A DNA stretch of 64,000 nucleotides from Agrobacterium tumefaciens (lineage in GTDB: Bacteria; Pseudomonadota; Alphaproteobacteria; Rhizobiales; Rhizobiaceae), in contig CP048486.1 in NCBI GenBank assembly GCA_025560025.1, positions 744,001 to 808,000 on the forward strand, read 5' to 3'. The notes beneath the pieces were generated by a model, which saw nothing but the letters and a program-made list of their open reading frames with translations, ran no database searches and was not told where the DNA came from. Positions 27,838 through 37,000 of the stretch are shown here, in pieces. The position numbers were made by a program, and so were the translations under genes. How positions within the stretch are numbered: the stretch's first letter is position 1; each line of letters begins with the position of its first letter.

Positions 27838-28839
27838 ATGGCAGCGTCAAGCCAATCCGGCACCTCCAAAAAATTCCTCTGGCTTGGCATCGCCATTGTG
27901 CTGGTCATCGGACTTTACACGGCCGGGTGGTTTTATGCCGCCGACAGGCTGAAGCAGACGGTGCTGAACGCGATATCCCCCTCACAGGCCAGAAATGTCA
28001 GCGGTGAATGCGGCGATATCGCCTTCAAGGGTTATCCCTTCCGCATCGGCCTCTTCTGCTCGAAGGTGATGGTGGACGACAAGCAGAACGGCGTTTCCGC
28101 TTCCTTTGGCGAATTGCGCTCGGCAGCGCAGGTCTACAATCCCGGCCACATCATCTGGGAACTGGATTCGCCCGCGGAAATCCGCACCGCCCATGGCCTG
28201 ACGGTTTCTGCCGCCTGGCAGAACATGCAATCGAGCATTGTCACCAAGCTGAAGGGCATCGATCGCACATCGCTCGTCATCGACGGACTGAAAGCGCAGG
28301 CCATTTCTTCCGTCACCGGCCAGACCATCGACTTCGATGCCGTAAAGACGGAAATGCACCTGCGCCAGAACGGCGCCGATCTCGACGGTGCAATCACGCT
28401 TACCGACTCGGCGACCGTCATCAAGGACTGGCCGCAGGTTCTTCCCCGCCTCGACGCCATCGTTGATGTCACACTTGCGGGCAAGGCGGGCATGGTCGAC
28501 GGCAGCGACAGTTCCGGCCTGTACGGCGCAAGCGGCGAGCTTCGCCGGCTGGTGGCCGATATCGGCGAGGGCCGCACGATGCGCATCAGCGGCCCCTTCT
28601 CCTTCGACAATGAGGGTTATCTCTCCGGTCAGTTCAAGCTGGAGATCGAAAAACTCGGCGCCTGGTCGGACAATGCCAAGCAGGCGTTCCCACAGCTGCA
28701 ATCCACCATCGACACGGCCCGCAAGCTGCTCGGCGCGCTTGCCGGCGGCGGCGACAGGGCGTCCGTCGATCTCGTGGTCGATCGCGGTCGCGCCACCGTC
28801 AGCGGTTTCATTCCGCTTGGCAAGATCCCGCCGATCTGA
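27838..28839 (+). CDS. DUF2125 domain-containing protein
   Basis: 333 residues. An N-terminal membrane anchor (FLWLGIAIVLVIGLYTAGWFYAADRL) precedes a long beta-rich region with ECGDIAFKGYPFRIGLFCSKV, typical of DUF2125 in Rhizobiales, and ends in GFIPLGKIPPI. The domain resembles large periplasmic lipid-related repeats (AsmA-like) only loosely. No catalytic residues are evident. It stands alone, divergent from the cyclotransferase. Confidence 0.82.
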   Translation: MAASSQSGTSKKFLWLGIAIVLVIGLYTAGWFYAADRLKQTVLNAISPSQARNVSGECGDIAFKGYPFRIGLFCSKVMVDDKQNGVSASFGELRSAAQVYNPGHIIWELDSPAEIRTAHGLTVSAAWQNMQSSIVTKLKGIDRTSLVIDGLKAQAISSVTGQTIDFDAVKTEMHLRQNGADLDGAITLTDSATVIKDWPQVLPRLDAIVDVTLAGKAGMVDGSDSSGLYGASGELRRLVADIGEGRTMRISGPFSFDNEGYLSGQFKLEIEKLGAWSDNAKQAFPQLQSTIDTARKLLGALAGGGDRASVDLVVDRGRATVSGFIPLGKIPPI

Positions 28840-28858
28840 GCGGGTGCCCCATATTCAA

Positions 28859-29006
28859 CGTCATCCTCGGGTTTGTCCCGAGGATCTGCAACCGATTGAT
28901 TGTATCGACGTGTTTAGATCCTTGGGACAAGCCCAAGGATGACGAAGGAAAGAGTTGGTAATTTGCCAGCGAGTCCGATGGCCGGATCAAATCCGGCCAT
29001 GACGGT
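28859..29006. repeat. Palindromic intergenic repeats (one full, one half element)
   Basis: Arms CGTCATCCTCGGG (28859) and CCCAAGGATGACG (28932-28944) close a ~86-bp inverted element with inner GGGTTTGTCCC and GGGACAAGCCC. A second small palindrome GGCCGGAT-CAA-ATCCGGCC (28980-28998), followed by ATGACGG, matches half of the element at 21651. It fills the gap between convergent genes. Confidence 0.75.
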
Positions 29007-29020
29007 ACGTCAGAAGCGAC

Positions 29021-29950
29021 TTACTTCTTCTGATCCAGAGCATGCCGTCCAAAGTCCGGCGCGTCGACGTCCTGACCGGCCTGGACGATGGAGCGGCGGA
29101 TGGCGCGGGTGCGGGAAAACAGCTCGAACAGCTTGTCGCCTTCGCCCCAGCGGATTGCCCTTTGCAGGGAGGCGAGGTCCTCGGAAAAGCGCGCCAGCAT
29201 TTCCAGGATGGCATCCTTGTTATGCAGGCAGACATCCCGCCACATAGTCGGATCGGAGGCCGCCAGACGGGTGAAATCGCGAAAACCGGAGGCCGAATAT
29301 TTGATGACTTCCGATTCGGTCACCGTCTCCAGATCATCCGCCGTGCCGACGATGTTGTAGGCGATGATATGCGGCAGATGCGAGACGATCGCCAGAACCT
29401 TGTCGTGATGTTCGGCATCCATTTCATCCACGCGCGAACCAAGCGCCCGCCAGAAATCCTTCAGCTTCTCCAGCGCCTCGGCGTCCGTGCCGGGCAGCGG
29501 CGTGAAGATGCACCAGCGCTCGCGGAAGAGGCCGGCAAAACCGGCATCCGGGCCGGATTTTTCCGTACCCGCCAGCGGGTGGCCGGGAATGAAATGCACA
29601 TTGTCAGGCATATGCGGCGCCATCTGCGCGATGACGGAGGCCTTGGTGGAGCCTACATCGGTAACGATGGCGCCGGGCTTCAGATGCGGCGCGATCTGCT
29701 GCGCGACGCTTTCCGAAGCCCCGACCGGCACCGAGACGATGACGAGATCGGCATCCTTCGCTGCCTCCGCCGCCGAGACCGTGTAATCCGTGCCGAGCGC
29801 CAGTTCCTCCGCCCGTTTCAGCGTGTCTTCGCTGCGGGTGGAAATCGTCACATGCCGGGCAAGTCCCAGTTCCCTGATATCGCGAGCAATCGACGAGCCG
29901 ATCAGGCCGATGCCGATCAGCGCGATGCGGTCGAACATGATTTCACCCAT
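29021..29950 (-). CDS. tyrC: Prephenate/arogenate (cyclohexadienyl) dehydrogenase
   Basis: About 309 residues from ATG 29950, or 305 from ATG 29938, which has GGTGA upstream. The NAD-binding motif is IALIGIGLIGSSIARDIR. Prephenate dehydrogenase motifs include DVGSTKASVI, FIPGHPLAGTEKSGPDAG and the catalytic His in IVSHLPHIIAYNI. It oxidatively decarboxylates prephenate or arogenate in tyrosine synthesis. It overlaps the hisC stop (TGATG), so the pair is an operon, the usual rhizobial hisC-tyrC order. Confidence 0.92.
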   Translation of the reverse strand: MGEIMFDRIALIGIGLIGSSIARDIRELGLARHVTISTRSEDTLKRAEELALGTDYTVSAAEAAKDADLVIVSVPVGASESVAQQIAPHLKPGAIVTDVGSTKASVIAQMAPHMPDNVHFIPGHPLAGTEKSGPDAGFAGLFRERWCIFTPLPGTDAEALEKLKDFWRALGSRVDEMDAEHHDKVLAIVSHLPHIIAYNIVGTADDLETVTESEVIKYSASGFRDFTRLAASDPTMWRDVCLHNKDAILEMLARFSEDLASLQRAIRWGEGDKLFELFSRTRAIRRSIVQAGQDVDAPDFGRHALDQKK

Positions 29951-31056
29951 CACGCCTGCCCCATAAACTCGCCAAGCGCCGCGATGACGCCGAGATTGGC
30001 TTCTTCCGACCCGACGGTCATACGCAAGGCATTGGGGAACCCGTAACCGCGTACCGCGCGCAGAATGTAACCGCGGCGGCTCAGGAACTCATCCGCATCC
30101 GCCGCACGCCTGCCGTCCTGATCCGGAAAATGGATGAGGATGAAATTGGTGACAGAGGGTGTGACGCTAAGGCCGAGACCGGTGAAGGCGGTCACCAGCT
30201 TTTCCATCCACAGGGCATTATGTGCCACGGCCTTTTCCACGAATGCCTGATCACGAATGGCAGCGGTGCCCGCCGCTATTGCCGGCGCACTCATGTTGAA
30301 CGGTCCGCGAACACGGTTCAGCGCATCGATGATGGCGGCCGGAGCATACATCCAGCCGACGCGCAGCGCCGCAAGACCATAGACCTTCGAGAAGGTGCGG
30401 GTCATCACCACGTTGCGGTTACCGGAAACCAGTTCGAGACCAGCCTCGTAATCGTTCTTGCGCACATATTCGGCATAGGCCGCATCCAGCACCAGCACGA
30501 CATGTTTCGGCAGACCGGCTTGAAGGCGACGGATTTCCGCAACAGGAACATAGGTGCCGGTGGGGTTGCCGGGATTGGCAACAAAAACCATCTTCGTCTT
30601 GGGCGTGACGGCGGCGAGGATCGCATCCACGTCCACCGCGCAGTCCTTTTCCTTCACCGTCACCGGGGTCGCGCCTGCGCCCATGATCTGGATCTTGTAG
30701 ACGAGGAAACCGTGTTCGGTGATGATCGCCTCATCGCCTGCACCGAGATAGACATGGCAAAGCAGGCCCAGAAGCTCATCCGAACCGTTGCCGCACATGA
30801 TGTTTGCGATGTTGAGACCATGCACATCGGCAATAGCCTGGCGCAGCGCGATGGCCTGACCGTCCGGATAGATTTCCAGATGGCTGGCAGCCGTGCCGAA
30901 GGCTTCAATCGCCTTCGGGCTCGGGCCGAGCGGTGTTTCGTTGGAGGAGAGCTTATAGACCTTCGCAACGCCGTCCACATGTTCCTTGCCGGGAACATAA
31001 GCGGCGATATCCAGGATACCCGGACGCGGAACAGGTTGGCTAAGCTCTGCACTCAT
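29950..31056 (-). CDS. hisC: Histidinol-phosphate aminotransferase
   Basis: 368 residues of the class II PLP aminotransferase fold. [19 protein letters not shown] is near the N-terminus, the PLP-phosphate-binding [11 protein letters not shown] follows, [10 protein letters not shown] contacts substrate, and the Schiff-base Lys is in [17 protein letters not shown]. Pairing with tyrC suggests it also serves phenylpyruvate or prephenate transamination, as is common for HisC in rhizobia. Confidence 0.94.
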   Translation of the reverse strand: MSAELSQPVPRPGILDIAAYVPGKEHVDGVAKVYKLSSNETPLGPSPKAIEAFGTAASHLEIYPDGQAIALRQAIADVHGLNIANIMCGNGSDELLGLLCHVYLGAGDEAIITEHGFLVYKIQIMGAGATPVTVKEKDCAVDVDAILAAVTPKTKMVFVANPGNPTGTYVPVAEIRRLQAGLPKHVVLVLDAAYAEYVRKNDYEAGLELVSGNRNVVMTRTFSKVYGLAALRVGWMYAPAAIIDALNRVRGPFNMSAPAIAAGTAAIRDQAFVEKAVAHNALWMEKLVTAFTGLGLSVTPSVTNFILIHFPDQDGRRAADADEFLSRRGYILRAVRGYGFPNALRMTVGSEEANLGVIAALGEFMGQA

Positions 31057-31140
31057 TTGATCGACCTTTGGAAAAACGCCGGAGAACCCGGCAACAGCAA
31101 TGCCGGAGGCATTAGACCGGAATGGGCGTTTTGTCGAGGG

Positions 31141-31902
31141 TCAGCGCGGCTTTCCGTGCTTTGCGGCGGTGCGGGTGGTGGGAACACCCTGCGGCGCGAG
31201 CACGGGTACAAAAACCCGGCGCGATGCGCGCTGGGTGACGGGCAATCCCTGATAGAGACGTTTCTGCGCCTCCACCACGATGACGCCCGAGAACAGGGGC
31301 CACAGCCTGCGGCCGGTGAGTTCGAGGTAACGACGGAATTTCAATACCGGGCGGCTGGTGGTCGGCGGAAAGAACAGCGCCTCGGCGGAAGCCCCCGGCG
31401 TGAAGTTGGTTTCACGCAGCAGCGCTGTCAGCTGGCCGCGCGAATAGGGCCGCCCCGAGCCGAAGGGCGTATGTTCCATGCGCGCCCAGACACCGCGCCG
31501 GTTCGGCACCACGATCACCAGACGTCCGCCGGGCGCTAGTACCCGCCACAGTTCCTTCAGGCTCTCGCGCGGATTTTCGGCAAATTCCAGCGCGTGCACC
31601 ATCAGCACCCGGTCTATGGACGAATCGGGAAGCGGCAGTTCCTCGTCAAACACCAGCGCCGTGGAAGACAGCTCGCCAGCCGGCCAGTTCACCGCGCCCT
31701 GCCCCGCCGGCATGAAGGCGAAGGTGCGTTCGGTATCGTGGCGGAACCGGTCCAGAAACGGCACCGCATAACCGAGGCCGACCAGTCGCTCTTCCGGCAA
31801 AGGCGGCCAGAGCGTCGAAAGCGCCATGGTGATCGCCTGCTCGGCCGAGCGGCCAAGCGGGGAATGATAGAATTCGCGCAGATCGACGATATCAGTGTTC
31901 AT
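31141..31902 (-). CDS. Class I SAM-dependent methyltransferase
   Basis: 253 residues from ATG 31902 (MNTDIVDLREFYHSPLGRSAEQAI). The AdoMet fold is recognisable: GLGYAVPFLDRF in place of motif I, then ELPLPDSSIDRVLMVHALEF and LWRVLAPGGRLVIVVPN typical of ubiE/COG2226-like enzymes. The C-terminus extends with a basic tail ending AAKHGKPR. The substrate is unknown. It is divergent from gloB, a common pairing in Rhizobiales. Confidence 0.85.
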   Translation of the reverse strand: MNTDIVDLREFYHSPLGRSAEQAITMALSTLWPPLPEERLVGLGYAVPFLDRFRHDTERTFAFMPAGQGAVNWPAGELSSTALVFDEELPLPDSSIDRVLMVHALEFAENPRESLKELWRVLAPGGRLVIVVPNRRGVWARMEHTPFGSGRPYSRGQLTALLRETNFTPGASAEALFFPPTTSRPVLKFRRYLELTGRRLWPLFSGVIVVEAQKRLYQGLPVTQRASRRVFVPVLAPQGVPTTRTAAKHGKPR

Positions 31903-32008
31903 GGGCGAGAATGTAGCATCAGGCGGTTGGACTTCAAGGCGTCTGCCCCTACATTGAAACCCAGGCGGATAAATGCGTCGGCTCCGGCCGGCAAATGGAG
32001 AGGATGAG

Positions 32009-32779
32009 ATGAAACCTTTGGAAATAGACGTCTTTCTTTGCCGCAGCGACAATTTCGGGGTTCTGCTGCACGATCCCGAAAGCGGGGCGACCGCCGCCAT
32101 CGACGCGCCGGAAGAAGGCCCGATCCTGCAGGCTCTCGATGGCCATGGCTGGAAACTCACGCATATCTTCACCACCCACCATCATCAGGACCACGTTGAG
32201 GCCAATCTGGCGCTGAAGGACAAGTTCGGCTGCGAAGTGCACGGGCCTTACGACGAGGCTATCGCGATCCCCGGTCTCGACCGCTCACAGGCAGATGGCG
32301 ACGAGTTCGAATTTGCAGGACGCCGTGTTCAGGTCATTTCCACGCCCGGCCACACCGCAGGACACATCTGTTATTATCTTCCCGATGACGGGTTGCTGTT
32401 TGCCGCCGATACGCTGTTTGCCATGGGCTGCGGCCGGCTGTTCGAACGCCCGGCGGCGGATATGTGGCATTCCTTCCAGAAATTGATGGCGCTGCCCGAT
32501 GACACAAAAGTCTATTTCGGCCACGAATATACACTCGCGAATGCCCGTTTCGCCCTCACCGTCGATCCCGACAATGCGGTTCTGAGCGAGCGTGCGGCAC
32601 GCGTTGAAAAGGCGCGGCAGGCGAATGAATTCACCATTCCCACCACCATCGGGCTCGAAAAGCAGACCAATCCCTATATGCGGGTCGCCGATGCCGGTAT
32701 CCGCCGGCATCTTGGCCTGGAGACCGCCGCTGACGCGGATGTTTTTGCGGAAATCCGCACGCGCAAGGACAATTTCTGA
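32009..32779 (+). CDS. gloB: Hydroxyacylglutathione hydrolase (glyoxalase II)
   Basis: 256 residues. The metallo-beta-lactamase metal motif is [14 protein letters not shown] (one residue different from the usual THxHxDH). The remaining ligands fall in [26 protein letters not shown] and [13 protein letters not shown]. The C-terminal substrate-binding region has [13 protein letters not shown]. It hydrolyses S-lactoylglutathione to lactate and glutathione. The stop overlaps the cupin ATG by one base (TGATG). Confidence 0.94.
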   Translation: MKPLEIDVFLCRSDNFGVLLHDPESGATAAIDAPEEGPILQALDGHGWKLTHIFTTHHHQDHVEANLALKDKFGCEVHGPYDEAIAIPGLDRSQADGDEFEFAGRRVQVISTPGHTAGHICYYLPDDGLLFAADTLFAMGCGRLFERPAADMWHSFQKLMALPDDTKVYFGHEYTLANARFALTVDPDNAVLSERAARVEKARQANEFTIPTTIGLEKQTNPYMRVADAGIRRHLGLETAADADVFAEIRTRKDNF

Positions 32780-33219
32780 TGGGCGCCGTTCTGTCTGCGG
32801 AAGCGATCATTCGCGAACTGGGTCTCGAGCCGCATCCCGAGGGCGGTTTTTATCACCAGACTTTTCGCGACAAGGCGGGCGGCGAACGCGGCCATTCAAC
32901 GGCGATCTATTATCTTCTCGAAAAAGGCGTTCGCTCGCACTGGCATCGGGTCACCGATGCCGTTGAGGTCTGGCATTATTATGCGGGCGCACCCATCGCG
33001 TTGCATCTTTCGGACGACGGCCGGGAGGTGCAGACCTTCACGCTCGGTCCCGCCATTCTCGACGGCGAGCGCCCGCAGGTGATCGTGCCGGCCAATTGCT
33101 GGCAATCGGCGGAAAGCCTCGGCGATTTCACCCTCGTCGGCTGCACCGTCTCGCCGGGATTTGCCTTTTCGAGCTTCGTCATGGCCGAACCCGGCTGGTC
33201 GCCGGGGGATGCGCCCTGA
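32779..33219 (+). CDS. Cupin, DUF985 family
   Basis: 146 residues. The family start AEAIIRELGLEPHPEGGFYHQTFRD is clear, followed by STAIYYLLEKGVRSHWHRV and VIVPANCWQSAESLGDFTLVGCTVSPGFAF, all DUF985 hallmarks with a small-molecule barrel. Relatives include yeast YML079w. Its ligand is unknown. It is translationally coupled to gloB. Confidence 0.92.
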   Translation: MGAVLSAEAIIRELGLEPHPEGGFYHQTFRDKAGGERGHSTAIYYLLEKGVRSHWHRVTDAVEVWHYYAGAPIALHLSDDGREVQTFTLGPAILDGERPQVIVPANCWQSAESLGDFTLVGCTVSPGFAFSSFVMAEPGWSPGDAP

Positions 33220-33262
33220 ACCTAGAGCAGTCGCCTGCGGAGTGAGTGAGTGCCCATTGTTT

Positions 33263-33381
33263 CTTCTCCCCGAGGGGGAGAAGTCCGCGGCAGCGGGATG
33301 AGGGGGCAAGGGTAGAGATATTCGGAGAGGGTGCCCCCTCATCCGACCCTTCGGGCCACCTTCTCCCCGAACGGGGAGAAG
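33263..33381. repeat. Palindromic intergenic element with CTTCTCCCC arms
   Basis: Two self-complementary hairpins, CTTCTCCCCGAGGGGGAGAAG (33263-33283) and the near-identical one at 33360-33381 (CTTCTCCCC ... GGGGAGAAG), flank complementary stretches GATGAGGGGGCA and TGCCCCCTCATC. The whole unit folds back on itself. It is typical of rhizobial mosaic or palindromic repeats. Confidence 0.75.
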
Positions 33382-33427
33382 AAATACGCCGCAACCTCTG
33401 CTTTTCTTACGCCAACGTCAGCTTCGG

Positions 33428-34201
33428 TCAGCCGCCGTATTTCGTCGCCGTGATGTAGACCTGCCCCACCCGCGTCGGAATGATGGCGTAGACCGGCGCA
33501 TAAACATCCATATTGTTCGACTTGGCGAACCAGATCTCCATTGAGATGGATTTCAGATATTCGATATCCTTGCGCCCCTGCCGGTAGCCCGACTTTGGCA
33601 CGTACCGCGCCTTGCAAACGATCGCATCACCACTAAAACCGTTGGTCTTGAAGGGCTTGGTACCACTGGAACTCAAAACCAGATCGAGTCGCGATTCGCC
33701 GTCATAGATCGGCAGGCGGGTCGGGCAGATACGGCCGCCGGAGGGAATGATCAAACCGGAAATAGGGTCGAGAACCGAGCGCAGGTCGCGGTCCTTTACG
33801 TCAACCCAATTGTCCGGCCGGGCCTTCGGCTCGGGTTTTACCGTCGTCGATGTGACGTTGCCGTTGCGATAGACAACGTCATAGGTCCGTACCCGCTTGC
33901 CGTCCTTGTAGACCAGCGAATATTCGTTGGCCTGCAGTCGGTGGCCGCGCTTGGCGCCGGAAACAGTCGTCTTGCCGGAAATATCCTTGAGGATGCTGGC
34001 AAGGCCGGCGGCGCTGAAGGAACCGGAGATCGAATAATTCGGTCCATCCATGCGAGTCGAAAAACTCGCCCGGGCAATCGGCAAAATACCGAGATTGATG
34101 CTGTATTCGCTTGTGTGGCGCGCTTCGGCGGCGAGCGAGGGGGAAACGCCCGTTAACGCCATTGTCGCGGCCACGAAAATGCTTTTTCCTCTGGCAATCA
34201 T
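33428..34201 (-). CDS. Exported DUF3108 protein
   Basis: 257 residues from ATG 34201, with AAGGTGAT upstream. The signal peptide is MIARGKSIFVAATMALTGVSPSLAAE. The mature beta-rich domain has NLGILPIARASFSTRMDGPNYS and ends with the family pattern VYAPVYAIIPTRVGQVYI. DUF3108 proteins are periplasmic and of unknown function, predicted to bind lipid or polysaccharide. It is divergent from rpmB. Confidence 0.85.
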   Translation of the reverse strand: MIARGKSIFVAATMALTGVSPSLAAEARHTSEYSINLGILPIARASFSTRMDGPNYSISGSFSAAGLASILKDISGKTTVSGAKRGHRLQANEYSLVYKDGKRVRTYDVVYRNGNVTSTTVKPEPKARPDNWVDVKDRDLRSVLDPISGLIIPSGGRICPTRLPIYDGESRLDLVLSSSGTKPFKTNGFSGDAIVCKARYVPKSGYRQGRKDIEYLKSISMEIWFAKSNNMDVYAPVYAIIPTRVGQVYITATKYGG

Positions 34202-34329
34202 TCTGATATCACCTTAAAAGAGGCGCGGAAGCGGCCTTATCTGGCGATGATATACGCCGACTTGTGGCAATAAAAAAGCGGACGACGGTTGAAAACGCCG
34301 GAATTTCCTTTCATTTGCTCGCGAGCGGC

Positions 34330-34358
34330 TTGACTGTTAAGTCTCGTCTGACTATAGA
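34330..34358 (+). promoter_or_regulatory. Promoter of rpmB
   Basis: TTGACT and TATAGA separated by exactly 17 bases, ~95 bases before the rpmB start. It is a near-consensus housekeeping-type promoter suited to a ribosomal-protein gene. Confidence 0.75.
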
Positions 34359-34453
34359 ACCGCAACTTTCCAATCATGGCCAGTTGGATTGCCACCCCGG
34401 TTTTGCCGGTGGCGAGCCAGTGGTGAAACAGACGAAACGAAATAGGTGTACCC

Positions 34454-34744
34454 ATGTCCCGTGTATGCGAATTGACCGGCAAGGGCGTCCAGACGGGCAA
34501 CAACGTCAGCCACGCCAACAACAAGACCAAGCGCCGGTTCCTTCCGAACCTCTGCCAGGTCACGTTGATCTCCGATGCTCTCGGCCAGCGCTTCCGCCTG
34601 CGTGTTTCCGCAGCAGCTCTGCGCTCCGTTGAACACCGTGGCGGCCTCGATGCTTTCCTTCTGAAGTCCGGCGAAAACGAACTGAGCATGCGCGCTCGTC
34701 TCCTGCGCCGCCAGATCGCCAAGAAGACGGCCGAAGCTGCTTAA
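34454..34744 (+). CDS. rpmB: 50S ribosomal protein L28
   Basis: 96 residues beginning [24 protein letters not shown], the universal L28 N-terminus, then [10 protein letters not shown] and the basic C-terminal region. It has a strong promoter upstream and a terminator downstream, so it is probably monocistronic. Length is the alphaproteobacterial form. Confidence 0.97.
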   Translation: MSRVCELTGKGVQTGNNVSHANNKTKRRFLPNLCQVTLISDALGQRFRLRVSAAALRSVEHRGGLDAFLLKSGENELSMRARLLRRQIAKKTAEAA

Positions 34745-34774
34745 TAGCGGTTTCGACATCATCGATATTCAGAG

Positions 34775-34810
34775 GGCTTGAATGGCTTTTGCCGCTCAAG
34801 CCTTTTGTTT
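34775..34810 (+). terminator. Intrinsic terminator after rpmB
   Basis: Stem GGCTTGA / TCAAGCC with a 14-base loop containing a short inner pairing, followed by TTTTGTTT, 30 bases after the rpmB stop. Confidence 0.85.
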
Positions 34811-34875
34811 GTTCTCGGTTGCATTGGATTTTCCGAAAACCGGTCAAGGCTTTTCGGTCCGATGTTTGGCTCTAA

Positions 34876-34906
34876 CTGGTGGCATCACCCAGGATAAAAA
34901 AATGCC
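34876..34906 (+). promoter_or_regulatory. Candidate preQ1-I-like riboswitch at the yhhQ start
   Basis: CTGG (34876-34879) pairs with CCAG (34889-34892). The loop GGCAT (34881-34885) is complementary to ATGCC (34902-34906), which contains the start codon. An A-rich linker GATAAAAAA lies between. This H-type pseudoknot with an A-rich tail is the architecture of preQ1-I aptamers. The AGGA Shine-Dalgarno at 34891-34894 is partly in the stem, so ligand binding would block translation. The gene encodes a queuosine-precursor transporter, a known preQ1 target. Assignment is by inspection, not by covariance search. Confidence 0.6.
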
Positions 34907-35546
34907 CTATCTGCGCTTTACGCTTATCTATGTCCTGCTGATGACACTGGTGGTCGTCGCGTCCAATATTCTGGTGCAATACCCGCTTTCCGGCTCGTTG
35001 TTCGGCGTCAATCTCGGCGACCTTCTGACCTGGGGCGCCTTCACCTATCCGATCGCCTTCCTCGTCACGGACCTGACCAATCGCCAGTTCGGCCCGTCCA
35101 TCGCGCGCCGCGTCGTGCTTGCCGGCTTCGTCGTTGGTGTCACACTGTCCTTCTGGACATCGATCCCACGCATCGCGGTCGCCTCCGGCACCGCCTATCT
35201 GATCGGCCAGTTGCTGGATATTTCCGTTTTCAACCGCCTGCGCCGCCAGCGCTGGTGGCATGCGCCGCTTGCCGGCTCCATGCTGGGTTCGGTGCTGGAT
35301 ACGGCCCTGTTCTTCTCCATCGCCTTTGCCGCAAGCTTCTCTTTTGTCGGCCCCAACGATGCCTTCGCCATCGAAAACGCGCCCATCCTCGGCGTCTTCG
35401 CCATGGAAGCACCTCGCTGGATTTCCTGGGCGCTTGGCGATCTGTCGGTGAAGGTTCTCGTCGGCCTTGTCATGCTCCTGCCTTACGGTGCGCTGATGAA
35501 CACGCTGAAGCCGATGCCTGGCGCCGTCAAATCGAGCCGCGTTTGA
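34902..35546 (+). CDS. yhhQ: Queuosine precursor transporter (VUT/YhhQ family)
   Basis: 214 residues from ATG 34902 (MPYLRFTLIYVLLMTLVVVASNILVQ). Six hydrophobic segments are visible, and the family motif DLTNRQFGPSIARRVV follows the second or third helix. ISVFNRLRR and GSVLDTALFF are also typical. YhhQ proteins import preQ0/preQ1 for queuosine synthesis. A candidate preQ1 riboswitch covers the start codon, and gluQ, which modifies queuosine tRNA-Asp, is at 7,704. Confidence 0.9.
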   Translation: MPYLRFTLIYVLLMTLVVVASNILVQYPLSGSLFGVNLGDLLTWGAFTYPIAFLVTDLTNRQFGPSIARRVVLAGFVVGVTLSFWTSIPRIAVASGTAYLIGQLLDISVFNRLRRQRWWHAPLAGSMLGSVLDTALFFSIAFAASFSFVGPNDAFAIENAPILGVFAMEAPRWISWALGDLSVKVLVGLVMLLPYGALMNTLKPMPGAVKSSRV

Positions 35547-35636
35547 GGCCGGGCAAGCGTGGGTCAAATCACGCTTGCAAACCAGCCGTCAGCATTGCAG
35601 TCTGCGGTCCGTGGCACAGCACGGAGGCGGGTCGAC

Positions 35637-35972
35637 ATGCAGATCAAGGACGTTATTGACATCGTGGAGGCTGCCAGCGCCACGCTTTCAGGCTCAACCT
35701 TCAACGACGTCAATCTTTCCGGCACGGTCTTTGACAATGTCAATCTTTCCGGGGCGAGCTTCAATAATATCAACCTATCAGGTGCGTCGTTCACGGATAA
35801 CAACATGTCCGGCTGGTCGATCGACGACGTCAATTTTTCCGGTCTGAAACTGAGCAACTCAAACCTGTCCGGTGCGCAGATAACGTCATGCCGAATGACC
35901 GGCATGAAGATCGACGGCATTGCCGTCGAGGACCTGATGGCTGCCTACAAGGCAGCACAGCAGCAGGCCTGA
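35637..35972 (+). CDS. Pentapeptide-repeat protein
   Basis: 111 residues with GGAGGCGG upstream of ATG 35637. Nearly the whole protein is pentapeptide-like repeats with the xNLSG or xSFxN rhythm (for example GSTFNDVNLSG, ASFNNINLSG, KLSNSNLSGAQ). These predict a right-handed beta-helix; the C-terminal ~25 residues are helical. Function cannot be inferred; some relatives mimic DNA or bind gyrase. It lies alone between yhhQ and a convergent esterase-like gene. Confidence 0.85.
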   Translation: MQIKDVIDIVEAASATLSGSTFNDVNLSGTVFDNVNLSGASFNNINLSGASFTDNNMSGWSIDDVNFSGLKLSNSNLSGAQITSCRMTGMKIDGIAVEDLMAAYKAAQQQA

Positions 35973-35974
35973 TT

Positions 35975-37000
35975 CTACTCCACCAGCTTGAATTCCAGCA
36001 TCAGGTTGCGCTGGAGGAACGAGTGATTGTCATCGGAAACGATGATGAGACGTGTGGAGCCATCCGGCCCCTTCACCACATCCATGCCTTCCATATTGTC
36101 GATCTGGTAGGCCATGCCCGCTTCCATGAGGATTTCGCCATCCACCACCGCGCCCGGCCTGATATCGGCACCACGGATGCGGCGGATGCGCATGCCCACA
36201 CCTTCGGCGAAGTTGAAGCGGCGCTCAAGAAGCAGCAGGTCGCCATTGGGCAGGAAAGCGCCATCGGTCACATCGAATGAGGGGTGATGGGTAACGGCGA
36301 ATGTGCCCTTCAAAGGGCCTTCCAATATGGCGGCGAGAAGATTGCCATCCGTATCGATGCTTTTTTCAGCCACCACCACAAGAGCCCCGGCAAGTGGCGA
36401 ATCGGCCGGCGATACCGCCAAAGCCTCCATGCCGCCATTATGGCGCAACTCGTTATTGGGGATAAGATGCGGCAGGCGACCAAGCGGCTTTGCTGTTTCG
36501 AAGCCCGGATCGGGATAGATGTCGATCCTGTGCCGCTGCTCATAGCTGACAAACACCTTGCCGTCACGCAGCGCCAGCCCTTCGGCATCCACTTCCATCT
36601 TGCGGGTCGGTTCGCGGCCGCCAGCATCCAGCATGGCCGTAATGCGGACGTCCTCCAGCCCGGACAAAGCACCGGCCGCATCGCGCGTGACCCTGCCCGT
36701 CAGCCAGTGGCCGGTATCCAGCACGGAAACGAATTCCTCCCCGTCAGGGCGGAAGCGGATGGAGGACATAGCACCGAACAGCTTTTCCGGCGCGCTCATC
36801 ACCATACCGCCAATGAATTCCAGCTTGCCGAAACGTTTTACGCTGGTGCCGACCTCGAAGCCGGACAGCTGGCGAACGCTCACCGGCACATCGATGGTGG
36901 AGGCGCCAATCGGAACAGGAACAAGCGACCCGACCGCCAGAGCTGTGGCAACAACCAGAGACTTGCAGGAGAAGGAAGCCCGGCTCCGCTTATCCCGCAC
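35975..37000 (-). CDS. Exported esterase-like activity of phytase family protein
   Basis: 341 residues from a GTG start at 37000, overlapping the cobT 3' end by 11 bases. The N-terminal signal [20 protein letters not shown] is followed by a beta-propeller domain with [51 protein letters not shown] and ending LMLEFKLVE. This matches the phytase-like PF13449 family of periplasmic proteins of uncertain activity. It is probably co-transcribed with cobT. Confidence 0.85.
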   Translation of the reverse strand: MRDKRSRASFSCKSLVVATALAVGSLVPVPIGASTIDVPVSVRQLSGFEVGTSVKRFGKLEFIGGMVMSAPEKLFGAMSSIRFRPDGEEFVSVLDTGHWLTGRVTRDAAGALSGLEDVRITAMLDAGGREPTRKMEVDAEGLALRDGKVFVSYEQRHRIDIYPDPGFETAKPLGRLPHLIPNNELRHNGGMEALAVSPADSPLAGALVVVAEKSIDTDGNLLAAILEGPLKGTFAVTHHPSFDVTDGAFLPNGDLLLLERRFNFAEGVGMRIRRIRGADIRPGAVVDGEILMEAGMAYQIDNMEGMDVVKGPDGSTRLIIVSDDNHSFLQRNLMLEFKLVE

